Below, in pieces: positions 13,088-24,269 of a stretch of DNA of 64,000 nucleotides. Source of the DNA: Stachybotrys elegans. Its lineage: Eukaryota > Ascomycota > Sordariomycetes > Hypocreales > Stachybotryaceae. Under the pieces are notes generated by a model. It saw only the letters and a program-made list of their open reading frames with translations. It searched no databases and was not told the origin of the DNA. The position numbers and the translations under genes were made by a program. Within the stretch, counting starts at the first letter, position 1. Each line of letters begins with the position of its first letter. Location of the stretch: contig JAGPNK010000037.1 of assembly GCA_020746835.1 (NCBI GenBank), forward strand, positions 1 through 64,000. The letters are read 5' to 3'.

Positions 13088-13384
13088 TTTGGCTTCAAAG
13101 AAGAGCCTCTGCTGAGTCTGTCGAGAGTGGGCATGCAAATAAGTGAAGAGCTGAGAGCAGCCTAGCCACGAGAAAGTCATGGGCGCGGGGGGCGTTTGTG
13201 TTTTTTAATCTCGGCTTGGACAATATTGTATGCATATATGCATATCCGTTTAGTTCGGTAAGCTGATGCTGGGTGGGCTTTGTGCAATAGAGGGGGCAAG
13301 AAACCTGATTCAAGGCGGAAAAGTGTAAAAGCGTTAAATAGAGAAAGATGCCGATTAGGTCTAGTTTTAATAGATTTTACCTGG

Positions 13385-14464
13385 CTACGCTCGCATTACA
13401 GGTACTGACCGCGTAAGCAGGTCAGTATACAGGTCAAAGAAACGATTGTTGTCCACCCTAAAGACAACAGATGAAACGGAGTAGACATCAAGTCCCGGAT
13501 ATGGATTCTCATTCCAGGCAAGGCCCTTGCCATAAGTTGTGCTGAAGTCACAACTCACATCAACGTATAAGTCTCGTACATCCAAGTCCAAACTTGGGTC
13601 ATACAATGACGCCAAGGCAACAGTGTCGTAGACGTAACTCCAACGCTCAATCCCGGCGAACAGCCTGGTGATGGGAGTGGCGGGTTGGTGGTCGGCAATG
13701 GTGTCGTATAGCTCTTCGGTCATGACAACCGTGTTTGTGACGTCGAGAGGCACAATTTTACGGGAAACGTTGGCCCGTAGCACAACACGTGCAGCCTCGG
13801 GATCAAACCACCAGTTCGTCTCGCCCGCACCGATGTAAGAGTTCCCAGGCGCATAGATTTGCCCGCCCATGATGACGATTTGCTTGATGAGCGGGACTAT
13901 GGAGGGGTCTTTGCGCATCGCCAGCGCGACATTCGTCAGCGGTCCAATGGCAAGCAACGTGACTTGGCCGGGATGGCGATGGACGCTCTCGATGATAAAG
14001 TCGACGGCATGCTGCGTCTGTGGAAGCGTATGCGTTGCGAAGCCGTCTGGTGGTGGGACGAGTGGTCCTGGAGGGGATCGATAGGCACCGACATACGCGG
14101 TCGCATTGCCAAACAGTCTCCTCTCCAGCTGGAATGACGAGAAGTCGTGCAAGAATGGCATTTCTGCGCCAACGTACACACCCACTTGACGCTCGAGTCC
14201 CACGCGTTCTACTGCCTTCAGACCGTCGGATACTCCTTGGTGAAGCCACTGATTACCCGTGACGATGGTCAGACCCAGTAAATGGATGCCTCGGCTGGCG
14301 TGCATTTGAGCTGCCATGGCAAGTGCTTGGCCGTCATCTCCAATGGTGTTGAAGTCTGTATCGATAATGACTTTCACACCTACAGTCGTATTGTTTTCAG
14401 CATGAGCAGCCGCGCCAACAAAGCAGAAGCTAACGATAGGGAGTAATGGCAGCAATCTCATCAT
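13385..14464 (-). CDS. Secreted inosine/uridine-preferring nucleoside hydrolase
   Basis: Single exon of about 359 residues. I start at the methionine at 14464 because it is followed directly by a signal peptide (MMRLLPLLPIVSF, ending near AAAHA). An in-frame ATG at 14554 would bury that signal. The N-terminus has the aspartate cluster DTDFNTIGDDGQAL, the fungal variant of the DTDxGxDD calcium and ribose site. LLAIGPLTNVALA and QIVIMGGQ follow, as in nucleoside hydrolases. The expected reaction is cleavage of a nucleoside to base and ribose, here outside the cell. It is divergent from the secreted peptidase at 15070, which suggests a shared role in extracellular scavenging. Confidence 0.85.
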   Translation of the reverse strand: MMRLLPLLPIVSFCFVGAAAHAENNTTVGVKVIIDTDFNTIGDDGQALAMAAQMHASRGIHLLGLTIVTGNQWLHQGVSDGLKAVERVGLERQVGVYVGAEMPFLHDFSSFQLERRLFGNATAYVGAYRSPPGPLVPPPDGFATHTLPQTQHAVDFIIESVHRHPGQVTLLAIGPLTNVALAMRKDPSIVPLIKQIVIMGGQIYAPGNSYIGAGETNWWFDPEAARVVLRANVSRKIVPLDVTNTVVMTEELYDTIADHQPATPITRLFAGIERWSYVYDTVALASLYDPSLDLDVRDLYVDVSCDFSTTYGKGLAWNENPYPGLDVYSVSSVVFRVDNNRFFDLYTDLLTRSVPVMRA

Positions 14465-15069
14465 GGCAACAATTGAGCAGAATGGGCAGAGTAGTAATGT
14501 CCCGCTCGTGAGGGGTACTGGCTTACTATGCCGGCATGTCAGGTCAGTATCCATCCCAAATAGCCCACAAATGATATTACGGGGTCTTGAAAGCCCCAGC
14601 CGGGTCTCTGATAGCCATGGTTCTGGTCATCCTACGAGTTCTGCCTCTTCTTTGTACATCGACATTATGGCATGCAATCTAAACTAATGCTACAAAGTGT
14701 GTACAAATGAACCCAGACGATACGTCAGAGTCACATCCTAGAGAAAACAAGCTCCAGCCCTTGTTGTTTATCCAGGCAATCATGCCATGTGACAAGGTAC
14801 GAGCTTGGTACCCTAGCCCATTGCGTTTATCCAACCTATCTCGGTTCCGTGATAGCATTCATAGGATCTCGCCCCGCCCTTGCACATCACCAATTCGGAA
14901 GGTGATATGTGAAAGGTGCTCCATTTGATAGCAAGATTTGGTCAATACGAGAGAAAAGATATAGACAGCAGATAAGCGAGGCAATTGCTATATGAGGTCG
15001 GTGATGCTCGTTGATAAAGCGCCGAAGCGGTGAAGGTCCCTCTCGTCTGAATCCTCACCAACTGCAACC
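14465..15069. promoter_or_regulatory. Divergent promoter, two secreted hydrolases
   Basis: A 605-base gap between the start codons of the nucleoside hydrolase (leftward) and the M64-type peptidase (rightward). I see no clear operator, repeat or additional gene in it. Co-regulation is an inference from the head-to-head layout. Confidence 0.45.
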
Positions 15070-16934
15070 ATGACGCTACTCGACACCTACCTTGTGATTT
15101 TGGCGGTGGCTAGCTTTGCGAATGGGCAATTCTGCGAGCATCAATGGGAGGGGAAATTCGCAGACCACAAGGTCGACGGTGTCCCGTATTTGCAGGCCGT
15201 GGATAACGTGGCGCCACCTCCTCTTGAGATCCGACCACTCATCGTGACCGGCCCATCGGACAATCGCGTGGATCTCATTTTCCTTGGCGATGGGTGTATG
15301 TTCTCAATATCAGCTTAATTTAGTGAAACTAATATGCTCTGCAGACACCGAGGCCGAAAAGGAAAAGTTCTTCAGCGACGCCCTGTTCTTGGCTGAGAAC
15401 GTGACGGACGGCCAGACCTTTAACGATGTCGCCCCTTTGATGAACTGGTGGGCAGGATTTTCGCCGAGTGCAGAGGTGCGTTGCATCCCTTGAAACTGAC
15501 ACTGGTATTGATGTTGTTCAGAGTGGTGTCGGTGTCGGCGGTCAGCCTCTTGAGTAAGCTTGTCTCATTTCTTCTTTCGTCCGATCTAACATAGGCCAGC
15601 ACGGTCTACGGGTTGTATCGCGATGGAACCGAGTTGCGAGGCGTGTACTACGACAAGCCCGAGGTTGCGAGGGCGGCGTGTCAATCGACGGATGCTTGCG
15701 ACTATCCAATCCTCCTTGGCAATGATCCTTACTATGGCGGTCTAGGAGGTTCTTTCACGTATGCCACTCTCCGCCATCTAAAGCGCTTACTGAACAACGC
15801 GCAGGGTCATTACATCCTCCACAGTCAATGGACCGGCGATCCTACGTCATGAGCTGGGCCACTCAATTATTAACGTGGGCGAGGAATACGACGGCGCAAC
15901 AGGCTATTTCGGTGTCAACTCAGCACGTACCACAAGCTCAGTCCCCTGGACTCAGTGGTATTCGGAACCAGAGACCGAACCTAGGGTCCAACGATCAAAC
16001 ATGCCAATTCAAGCTTACACCTGGAGTCTTCTCAACACAACAACGGCCTACAGCTCAACATTTACATCGGCTGGTACGTATGACAACTACCTCGTACAGT
16101 TTAGCATTTCTGGCGTGCCAGAGAGTAGCGATCTACTTGTCCAACTAGATGGTGTCGACCTCAAATGGGAGGTGTTCCAGGGCATTGAGCTGGATCGTTA
16201 TATTTACAACCTCCCATTCAATGCCTCTCTTGCACCGGGTGAGCATCGATTAACCTTTACGCTGTTGAACCCTGATCGCGAGGGCACTGCGCAGCTATGC
16301 AACCTTGAAGTATTGGAGTATGGAGATGAAAATGAGTAAGTGAGCAAATGATATTACTGAGGTTTAACTGACATTAGAAGATTTGCCCCCGAGCTCGGAT
16401 ACTATGGCTTGTATCCCACGTAAGTCTCATACTCACTGTTGTAGCTTCCACTAACGTACTTGCAGATACTCCGACAGGAATGGAACCACCTACCGCCCGA
16501 CTAACAATGACTGTCTCATGCGTTGGACATATACGGTCGACTTTTGCTCGGCTTGCATTGAGGGTCTATGGTGGGCTCTTCTTCGCCCGCTTTCTCTTAT
16601 CGACCAAGTCGACCAAGTTGCGCAAGCGAGCGGGGTTACAAACATTACCCTTGAACTTCTGCCCGTCGCGCAATTTCGGGATGTCCCCAGACCAAGCGAG
16701 GCATACACAATCGAATGGTTTAATGCTGCCGACAGCTCGCCACTGTCTCAGTGGACCAACCAAACAAGCGCACTCATCAGTCAGAGCATTGCCGAAGTTG
16801 ATGTGGTTGTCCGCTTCTGGACGGCACAGGTCAAGATCGATAGGGATGGGGTGCTAGTGCAGGAGGAGAGGATCGCGGTGAAGAGGTGCGGTACAGAGAC
16901 ATCGTACCCGAGACGAAGTCTGGTAGAAAATTGA
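15070..16934 (+). CDS. Secreted M64-family (IgA-peptidase-like) zinc metallopeptidase
   Basis: Seven exons with introns at 15296-15344, 15476-15521, 15554-15599, 15759-15804, 16336-16377 and 16420-16465 give 529 residues. The protein starts with a signal peptide (MTLLDTYLVILAVASFANG). It contains the family words FLGDGYTEAEKEKF, GLYRDGTELRGVYY and the zinc site RHELGHSIINVGEEYDG, where the two histidines and glutamate of HExxH bind and activate zinc. The second half is a beta-rich region with several N-glycosylation sequons. The family was first known from bacterial IgA proteases and also occurs in fungi. The substrate is unknown. The join that restores HELGH across intron 4 is unambiguous. 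Confidence 0.87.
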
Positions 16935-17062
16935 AACAATTCTCCACCGCATCTCAATGTCTTCATGACTAGGATACCTGGAGGTTGAGTTGTTATTTAG
17001 GATCTATCCAGGTTCATTGATTAAGTAAAGACAGTAATCTTTGTTAATTTGCCTAGTTCTGA

Positions 17063-18665
17063 CTAGCTGAATGTCTGCTGGAGATGTACTTCGGAGCTGT
17101 CTAGTCTTTCCTGGTATATTTCGGTGGTCTTTTGAATCTTTGACTCCAGGAACTGATTCTCTGGCTTGGTTCTGCTGTGACCTTTAGACCTTTGCATGAC
17201 AGGAGACATTTCAAGGTATGGTCCGGAACTGGTTGACTTCGTTTTGTGGCTGCAGGACTTCAATAGAACCTGTAAGCTTGGCAAACAAGCACAGATCACG
17301 CCGACGTCTAATTCAATGGCTGACCAAAATCCGACGGGTATGATGTCCCCTTATCGAGAAGTTAGCTGCTAGCTGATCTTCGTTTCGTTTAGAGACGGTC
17401 TTCGCTTACTTGTCAAGTTATGTGACTGTGTGAAGTCTTCAATGGTTGGATATCTGATGATGCTGATGATGATAACTCTTTAATATGGTTAGTAGTCTTC
17501 ATCGCTAACAGCGTCGTATCGGATGACTTACATGATTCCCACGGTGAACATTACCACGACAAGCAGCTTTTTCTTCAAAGAAATCTTCAAGCGAACCACG
17601 AAGGGTATGGCAACAAGAAGTTGCCAAAAATCAACACAAATAGCAAGGATGGCTGTAACACGCATAAATGCCCCGAGATCTATACAGGATCCCCGGCTCT
17701 CCCCATCCCATCTCAGCCAAAAGTAGTTGACTGGAGTGCATTGGAAGATCAGGGAAAAAATAAATGAAAGTGATGAACAGGTGATAAGAAAAACAGTGAA
17801 TATCAGGAGTGCTCTGGCGGAAGTGAGGCCAAAAATGCGGAGAAAGAATAAGACAATGGACAGGCGGATAAAAAGACGGCTGGTTGCATACATGATGAAA
17901 TTGACGTAGTAGTGCTATACTCTGGTATGTTAGATAAAGCGCCAAGTGTTTAGGATTGTGTCTTAAACTCGCCATGATGAGTGGGGAGATGTCTTCTTGG
18001 TCGACTGCCCAAATGTCGTAACCCATGCCCTGATGACGCACTGCAAGCCCATGTTAGCCATATGCTATGATAATGCATAGATGTACTTACTTTTGAACAC
18101 AATGCTAGTGAACGCAACACAGCATATCTGTCGGGAAGTCAGTCGATCCAAGGGTAGGAAAGTCCGGGCAGTGTATTGTGATACGCACCAGAGCAATCAG
18201 GTTACATGCATCATCCCACCAAAAGTTGACTGATCGAAGAATGCGCACAGCGATGCGTAACACCACAGCCAGACATGCTAGTACCATGAAGGCAATAAGG
18301 GCAGCCTCATACGAGCGGTCTTGCGTTGATTCTACCCCGCACATGGTGTTTGTTACATTCATCGCCGCTGTTGAGAAGAAGCTTTATTAGCTATCAGCGC
18401 AGACATTGGGGGTGACGTCGTGACTAACTGAGTCCTTCCCTGATTGTACAGTTGGCTTGAATGCAGCTCGCGGCTTGAGCATTCAGCTCCACGTTCTGAC
18501 AGATGCAGAGGAAGTCTGTGACCTGGCATGTCGATTGAGTCACTGCATCGATGACACATGATAACTAGGTTTCAGTCAGTCACAAACATGTGCATCAAAA
18601 CAGGACCCCTGTGGGGGGGGGGAGGGACGCACTGCTGACTCGGGTAGATGGGTTAACAAATCCAT
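17063..18665 (-). CDS. CFEM-domain PTH11-like seven-helix receptor
   Basis: Read from 18665: an 11-residue leader exon, then an exon with the cysteine-rich CFEM module (spaced C residues in STCQVTDFLCIC and SCIQANC), then MNVTNTMCGV and a run of membrane helices with NFWWDDACNLIAL. Further helices include RLFIRLSIVLFFLRIFG and GVICACLPSLQVL, followed by a polar tail. This order (CFEM, then a rhodopsin-like fungal domain) is that of PTH11-type receptors, which sense surface or chemical cues at the plasma membrane. About 400 residues. One join, 17915-17972, appears to use a GC donor (GCGAGT) with a normal AG acceptor, because no GT donor keeps the frame. The gene converges on the M64 gene. Confidence 0.8.
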
Positions 18666-19615
18666 ATTGGAAGACATTGTTGTCGCTGCTCAGACTACGA
18701 GGCCTTGCTTTAGAGTAGGGCGAGGCTGTTTGCAAGATCAGTTGCTGGGAACCGAGCTGTTATATCGTGAGAGGGTGACGGACAAAGCGTTTGGAAGATG
18801 GAGGAGTAAAACTCCAACACACCCCAATATACGGAAAAGGAGCTCGTAACATACTGTACTCCATTTCAGCCTGTGCGCAGCAGCGTGTTGGTATTCTAAT
18901 AAAATCGTACTTGCAGGTCTGGGCAGCCGCCACGTAATCCTTTCAGTACTACCCTGCTATAGAGATAGCGACGTAGCATCATGCACTATTCATGCACATT
19001 TGAATGCAGCTCTGGAGCCGTGTATGCATGAATAGTTATGCCACATTTTGCACGTTTGGTGGCACATGCTTATGTATCCCCACCCGTGTTGCGAAGCTGA
19101 CGACTGCATGTTGATAACAGGGTTGCAATGACCAAGTTTGCAAGCAGACCAACGTCTTGGACCGTGGTGGACGTTATTTTCGTAGCTGCACGTTTGTCAC
19201 AACTACATGAGCCCCGTTTGGGGGCTTATCACAGTAGCATTCACTCAGCCGCACCGCTCACTCGCTTACTCAGGGAGGGGCGGGGGCATCTCACCAACAA
19301 ACCGCTCAAGCATGATCTTATTGGCGGCAAAGCTCCATGAATGTGATTGGCGCGGGATTGGAATTCCGTAGACTAGAAACCGTAACCATCTTTCTGGCAA
19401 GCAAGTAAGCGTACAGACTCGATGCCGATTAGTGACTCCTCGAGTATGGCATAGACGGTCAGAGAGTGGAAACATGCCCTGAACCTCGGCCGTCATGATA
19501 TCTAGACGATAATACCAGTTCGTCACAGGAATACCGTGAGTAAATAGTAATAGAGGATATAGTTTGTCTTTGAGAAATGTATTCTAATTTCCTCTGGCCT
19601 GGAGTGCTGAGCCCA
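18666..19615. other. Gene-free spacer with inverted repeat
   Basis: No gene is visible in these 950 bases apart from a perfect 12-base inverted repeat, listed separately. A run of nine G lies near 18612-18622. Confidence 0.6.
18985..19036. repeat. Perfect 12-bp inverted repeat
   Basis: ACTATTCATGCA at 18985-18996 is the exact reverse complement of TGCATGAATAGT at 19025-19036, with a 28-base loop between. It lies about 320 bases upstream of the CFEM receptor start and 580 bases past the desaturase stop. It could be a hairpin, a small mobile-element remnant or a dimer binding site. There is no further evidence. Confidence 0.7.
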
Positions 19616-20926
19616 CTAGTTCTTTCTACGTAAGTTTCGAAACATGTAAATTCCTGATCCCTCCATGCCCGCACTCTCTTCCACAAACTCACAATCGCGC
19701 TGGTTCTTCCAGAACGCACTAAGCAGGTTTGTGTGCCTGTCTTCGTGGTAATGTTTCCCCATAACCCTTTTGATAGCTTCTGTAGCCTCTTGAGCATGAT
19801 AGAAGGGGATTGAAGATACTAGGTGATGAAGGACATGAGTTCCTACTATATGATGAAAGAGATGCGTATCGATGAAGCCGAAATCTCGATCTATCGTAGC
19901 GGTAGCGCCTCGTAAAAATGTCCACTTGTTGCGAGAGAAATGTGGGAGACGGCCGTCCGTATGTTGAAGAAATGTTATGAGAACTTTCCAGTTAGCCTTG
20001 GGTGCATTCTCAAGCTGGAGTCGATTTATAAACATACCAATCCAATGATTCAACCAAAGATATGGTATTCCATAGAACAATATCACGGTTGGCCAGCCGA
20101 AAGTCTGAACGCCTAGATAGAGGATAACTATCATGGCCAAGACACCTAGATCGCTCGCAAAGACTGATTGAAGCTCCTGTTCTTTAAAGATGGCACTTTT
20201 CTTCCCAAACCAGTAATGGCTGTGTATGGGAAAGCCGCGTTTTCCCTCCTGCCCTCCCAGGTTGTCTAGCATAAACATAGGCCATGCAAAAAGCTGATGG
20301 AGGAGGCATCGCCATAAGATTCTAATGGGAGCATCCTCTGAAATGCTCTCCACCGTTAGCGGGTCGATATCCGGACCAAGATTCTGCTTCACCCACGACT
20401 CCTTAGTATGGGGGATGAAAACTGTATCTCGCTGCATGTCTCCAGTTGCTCTATGATGGTGAGAATGCGATATTCTCCAGCTGAAGTAGGGGACTAGAAG
20501 GAACGAGTGGAGGATAAAACCGACACTATCGTTGAGTGTCTTGCTCTTGCTGAAAGCGCCGTGCCCACATTCGTGAGCAATGATCCATATCCCTGTCATG
20601 ACCATCCCGGCCACCATGGAATACACGCCATAACATAAAGCTCGAAGAAAGCTATACGGTATAAGAGGGACAAAGTAGTACGTGGTATAGGCCATAGTCC
20701 CCAGGTACAAATAGTCCCTCAGCGTGTATAGGAGGCCGCGAACAGCAGATGGCTGGAAACAATGGGGAGGGATCGCTTCGCGGATCTGTTTGATCGTAAA
20801 GTCCGGTAGTTCATAGACATTCCCATCAAGATCAAGGTGCTTCGGTGCTTGCGCCGCATCGAGCCCTTCTGATAGTCTACCATCCATATGCTGGACGGCA
20901 GAAGACTGCGCAGCTTTTGGGGGCAT
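19616..20926 (-). CDS. Delta-12 oleate-type membrane fatty acid desaturase
   Basis: Single exon, 436 residues, the normal length for fungal delta-12 desaturases. All three histidine boxes of the di-iron centre are present: HECGH at residues 118-122, HSHHH at 154-158 and HVLHH near 378, with THLFHH just before the last. The word HTDGRLPHF and the membrane-helix pattern also fit. The enzyme would insert a double bond into an acyl chain in the endoplasmic reticulum. The second and third boxes differ from the usual HxKHH and HVAHH of housekeeping fungal enzymes. A paralogue with another position specificity, or acetylenase-type chemistry, is therefore possible. The next gene upstream is an HSL-type hydrolase on the same strand. 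Confidence 0.88.
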   Translation of the reverse strand: MPPKAAQSSAVQHMDGRLSEGLDAAQAPKHLDLDGNVYELPDFTIKQIREAIPPHCFQPSAVRGLLYTLRDYLYLGTMAYTTYYFVPLIPYSFLRALCYGVYSMVAGMVMTGIWIIAHECGHGAFSKSKTLNDSVGFILHSFLLVPYFSWRISHSHHHRATGDMQRDTVFIPHTKESWVKQNLGPDIDPLTVESISEDAPIRILWRCLLHQLFAWPMFMLDNLGGQEGKRGFPIHSHYWFGKKSAIFKEQELQSVFASDLGVLAMIVILYLGVQTFGWPTVILFYGIPYLWLNHWIGMFINRLQLENAPKANWKVLITFLQHTDGRLPHFSRNKWTFLRGATATIDRDFGFIDTHLFHHIVGTHVLHHLVSSIPFYHAQEATEAIKRVMGKHYHEDRHTNLLSAFWKNQRDCEFVEESAGMEGSGIYMFRNLRRKN

Positions 20927-22262
20927 GAATGGAAAGTTGAGTAATGCTGAGGAAACGAAGAATTGTAAAGGGGTTCATGGAATAACAGCAGTTGCACGTT
21001 GGTGGCTACTGTAGACTTTGATGTGCGGATACCTACCTTAAGATGACATGATTTATATCCCCTTTAATGGCCCATACTATTGGTGTGCGGCTTGTTCCGA
21101 TACCTGCCAATTCTCTTCTTGGCAACATGGATACCCGATCATCCGTTCCTGTAGTTCGGCGTAGATGCACTTCTGCATTGTCGCTCTGGAGAATGATAGA
21201 GCCAACATCAAGCTGCTAATAATAGAAGCCGAATAAGCCGCTTCTTGTGGCACAGGGAAGTCATGTTGATGGCTTTACACACTGCCTCTCCCCCTTTCTG
21301 AAGCTGATGCCCCTTTTTATCTCACCATCACATGAAGTGCTGCATTGGACGAGATTCTCGGACCTCGGTCCCCGCATATGACAGGGATTTATGCACAGGC
21401 GCAAAGGGTTTCCAAGGTTCCAGGCCCACACTGGGATCATGCATGTGAAAGAAAAATTTTGTTCTTTTGCGTCACTGCCACTTCATCATAGCCCCCAAGA
21501 ACACCAGCCGTGCAACTCGCTTATCACGGCATCCAGGCTTTCGTTTACCTTGCATCAGTCGAAGTGCCCCCCATAATACCTGCGATGCAACTCTCTTATC
21601 AGCGCGTCGAGGAAGCCCTTCGGTCAGATGTGCAGGATTACAAGTGGCGCATGACAAAGTTGCTCCAGGGCCTGCCAAAGCTTCCCTGGTGTGTTTGTGT
21701 GGCTGCTGCCATTTCAGGTCAGAATGGCCGAGATGTTTATACTATCCTCCAGTAGCTCATACCTGTCACCTCGCGCTCCTGGCGAGGTGCTTGCTTGGCA
21801 TACGATGCTGGTCCACCATTTAAGGCATGGGGGAGCGGTGACTCCGTTGTTAACACCATGGTACCCATTTTAAACCTTGGATAGGGTGCCAATACACAGA
21901 TCAACCGTCAGATACAGGCCTGGATTCTATGGAAGCTCTGTTGAAATTGGCGATATCCGATTTTTGGTCCGTAGGAGCAGGCATTGGTGAATTTTGCCGA
22001 AAGCACCAAGGTTCCAAGACTTCGCATTCGTTATTTTATCTTTGTAGGACATTTTATCTTTTTGTAAGACCACCAGCGGTTTATTGCACCAATGTGAACG
22101 CTATCTGTAGCGACGGAGAATTAAAGTAGCTTTACGCAAAGTTGATAGCCTGCCCCTAGGTCTAGCCTTGAGAGACGTACACGTCGTTTAATTTATACCC
22201 CGTAGTCTGATCTGGCTAGAAGAAGCTTCCCCATGAGCAGAGCGAAAAGGAATTCTTACCCT
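20927..22262. other. Gene-free spacer
   Basis: No convincing gene in 1336 bases. Short open frames lack any recognisable domain. The only structure I see is an imperfect repeat of the word TGCAACTCGCTTATCA (21511) and TGCAACTCTCTTATCA (21596), 85 bases apart. Confidence 0.5.
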
Positions 22263-23291
22263 TTAAGACTCTTGCCCAGATAATGCTTTACTAAGCCAGC
22301 TTGCTGTGTCTTCGTAGATGGGCTCGCATTTAGCCTCTCTCTTCTTTCTTTTTGGTTCCTTTTGGCCCAAATGATGAGTGAATCCATGTGAGCATCCTTT
22401 TGCAAGCACCCATTTGTACCTTCCTTTCTCAAAGCTCTCTTCTTGCAACACGTTGATCTCGGCAAGCTCATGGGCCATCTTTTGAGCCTCAAGCCTTAGC
22501 ATATCCCATTGGGCTCCGACAATGCAGATCCACGGCGGGAGGTCCTCTTTGCGGGCGTAGTAGGGGCTCAGAAGAGGCGCGTGGCGATCTTGACCCACAG
22601 AAACATATGCCCAATCAAACCAGTAGGCGGTTTCTTCCAGGCTATCCGGGCCGCCTTTATAAGGACGCCTAGCTAGCTTTTCATCTGGCGGGTGGCCCCA
22701 GTCGACGATTGGATAAAAGACTAATGCAGCATTGACAAGTCCCTTTAGTTCAGGCAACTGGCTCGCGGTAAGAGCAAGGTTCCCGCCAGAACTAAAGCCT
22801 CCAATTGCAACCCTGCTCTTGTTGATAGGCAAAGACGTGTCATCAAGAACAGCCCTTGCAAGAGCAGCAACGTCATATACCGGGGCTGGAAATGGATTGA
22901 GGGGTGCCTTCGAATAGTTGAGGTCGACAACAAGCATGCCAGTGCGCTTAGCCCACGAGGCGCAGAACTCATCGTCATGACGGGGGTCGGCGACTGCGAA
23001 GCCACCCCCATGCATAACAAGATACACCGGCAATAAGTCTCCAGATTTGTAATTTGGGGGATAAAAAATCCGAGTGTCCAGACCAGGGCGGCAAGGGTAC
23101 CGCTTGATAAGTGTAGGCTGCTGGTGCTTTGGGAGTGGGTGGCGGAATCTCTCAACGGCAAACACGATAGAGACCAAGAATTTCAACGCCCAAAGCCTAA
23201 GGAAACAGTTCAGACGATGGGGGAGTGGCAGGCGAATCTTGAGGAGGGGTGGTGCTCCCTCCTCCTCGACTGCAACAAGAGTTTCTGACAT
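22263..23291 (-). CDS. HSL-type alpha/beta hydrolase (esterase/lipase-like)
   Basis: Single exon of 342 residues. The oxyanion motif HGGGF is at residues 94-98 and the nucleophile elbow GFSSGG at 165-170 (Ser167 as nucleophile). The probable acid is Asp263 in AQWDM and the probable base His302 in CSHGF. This is the hormone-sensitive-lipase-like family, which cleaves short or medium esters of varied small molecules. A hydrophobic stretch near residues 31-46 could anchor it to a membrane. It is divergent from the DHA2-type transporter 978 bases away. The physiological substrate is not apparent. Confidence 0.83.
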   Translation of the reverse strand: MSETLVAVEEEGAPPLLKIRLPLPHRLNCFLRLWALKFLVSIVFAVERFRHPLPKHQQPTLIKRYPCRPGLDTRIFYPPNYKSGDLLPVYLVMHGGGFAVADPRHDDEFCASWAKRTGMLVVDLNYSKAPLNPFPAPVYDVAALARAVLDDTSLPINKSRVAIGGFSSGGNLALTASQLPELKGLVNAALVFYPIVDWGHPPDEKLARRPYKGGPDSLEETAYWFDWAYVSVGQDRHAPLLSPYYARKEDLPPWICIVGAQWDMLRLEAQKMAHELAEINVLQEESFEKGRYKWVLAKGCSHGFTHHLGQKEPKRKKREAKCEPIYEDTASWLSKALSGQES

Positions 23292-24269
23292 CGCGAAAGG
23301 GCGTTGGAATGTGCAAAGGCGTTTGAATGTGCAGCGGCACAGGTAGGGAGCAGAATTTGGAATTCTTTGGAGGGGGGGGGGGAGGCGAATGTGGCAGATG
23401 GATGACCTTAGTGATCTCTGGTCTGTGGGAAGCCGTCAAGATGCTTTATGAAACTCTTGGTCGGAGCACCAAAGGCCTCAGTAAAAATAGTGGACCGACT
23501 CCAAATGCGTTTTGGGGGCCAATAAGTCCTATGTGTATTGTTTTTGCGGGACTTGCCGCCCGCTTCCCGTATCTTCTCCCCTTTGACCTTGGCTTCCCCC
23601 TCCCTCATTCGTTGTTATGCCACACAGGAGAAATTAGACCCCGCAGGTTGGGACCATGTTACCGTTGGATGGGGGCTGGGCGCTCTCTTGCGGCGCCTCC
23701 AAAAGTTCCATAGGGCATGAATGAGGGAGGGGTTGGCAGGCAGCAGGCCCAATAAATGTAGGTGTGTGTAGTGTCGCATTGTGCTGATGCCAAGACCAGG
23801 AAGCCAGCACCACTTCGAGAAATTGTGTTGCACCAACGGTACGTTGGTGGTGGAATGGGTCTCTGCCCGAAAGTCAGAGCTGGTTGATGCAACATTGCAA
23901 AGTGCAAGAAGCAGCTTATGGTCAGCAGGGTTGCTGATAATGTCCTGCCACACGATAGGGTCGCTTAAAGCCTCAGTGGAATCCAATACTCACCAACTGC
24001 AACCAACCACATAAGCACGTGACAAGTTGATTGCAACCTTACCTCTGGTATAATTAGGCTAGTTTGACGTAATATGGGCTACCAGCACCAAGGTGATTAG
24101 GCTGTTGACTTGGCGCAGGGCCGTCTGTTCCCGCAAAGAATCTCTTTCCATCTTCGATTCATCTCTTACAGCGCCTTCTTCGTCCCCCTGAACGGACAAG
24201 CCAGAGTTGTTTCTTGGAAGCTTTGCAACTTGATCCTTTACGAAACGGCCTACTTCCGACATTCGCAAG
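23292..24269. promoter_or_regulatory. Divergent intergenic region, hydrolase/MFS
   Basis: 978 bases between the hydrolase start (leftward) and the MFS start (rightward). It contains a run of ten G near 23371-23380 and no credible gene or recognisable operator. Confidence 0.4.

Noticed and set aside
13225..13250. ATATGCATATATGCATAT palindrome upstream of the Fig1-like gene
   Set aside because: Low-complexity AT alternation easily gives such symmetry, and there is no second copy or other support.
21511..21615. Imperfect 85-bp-period repeat around TGCAACTC
   Set aside because: Only about 20 bases agree well. Too short to call a duplication or element.
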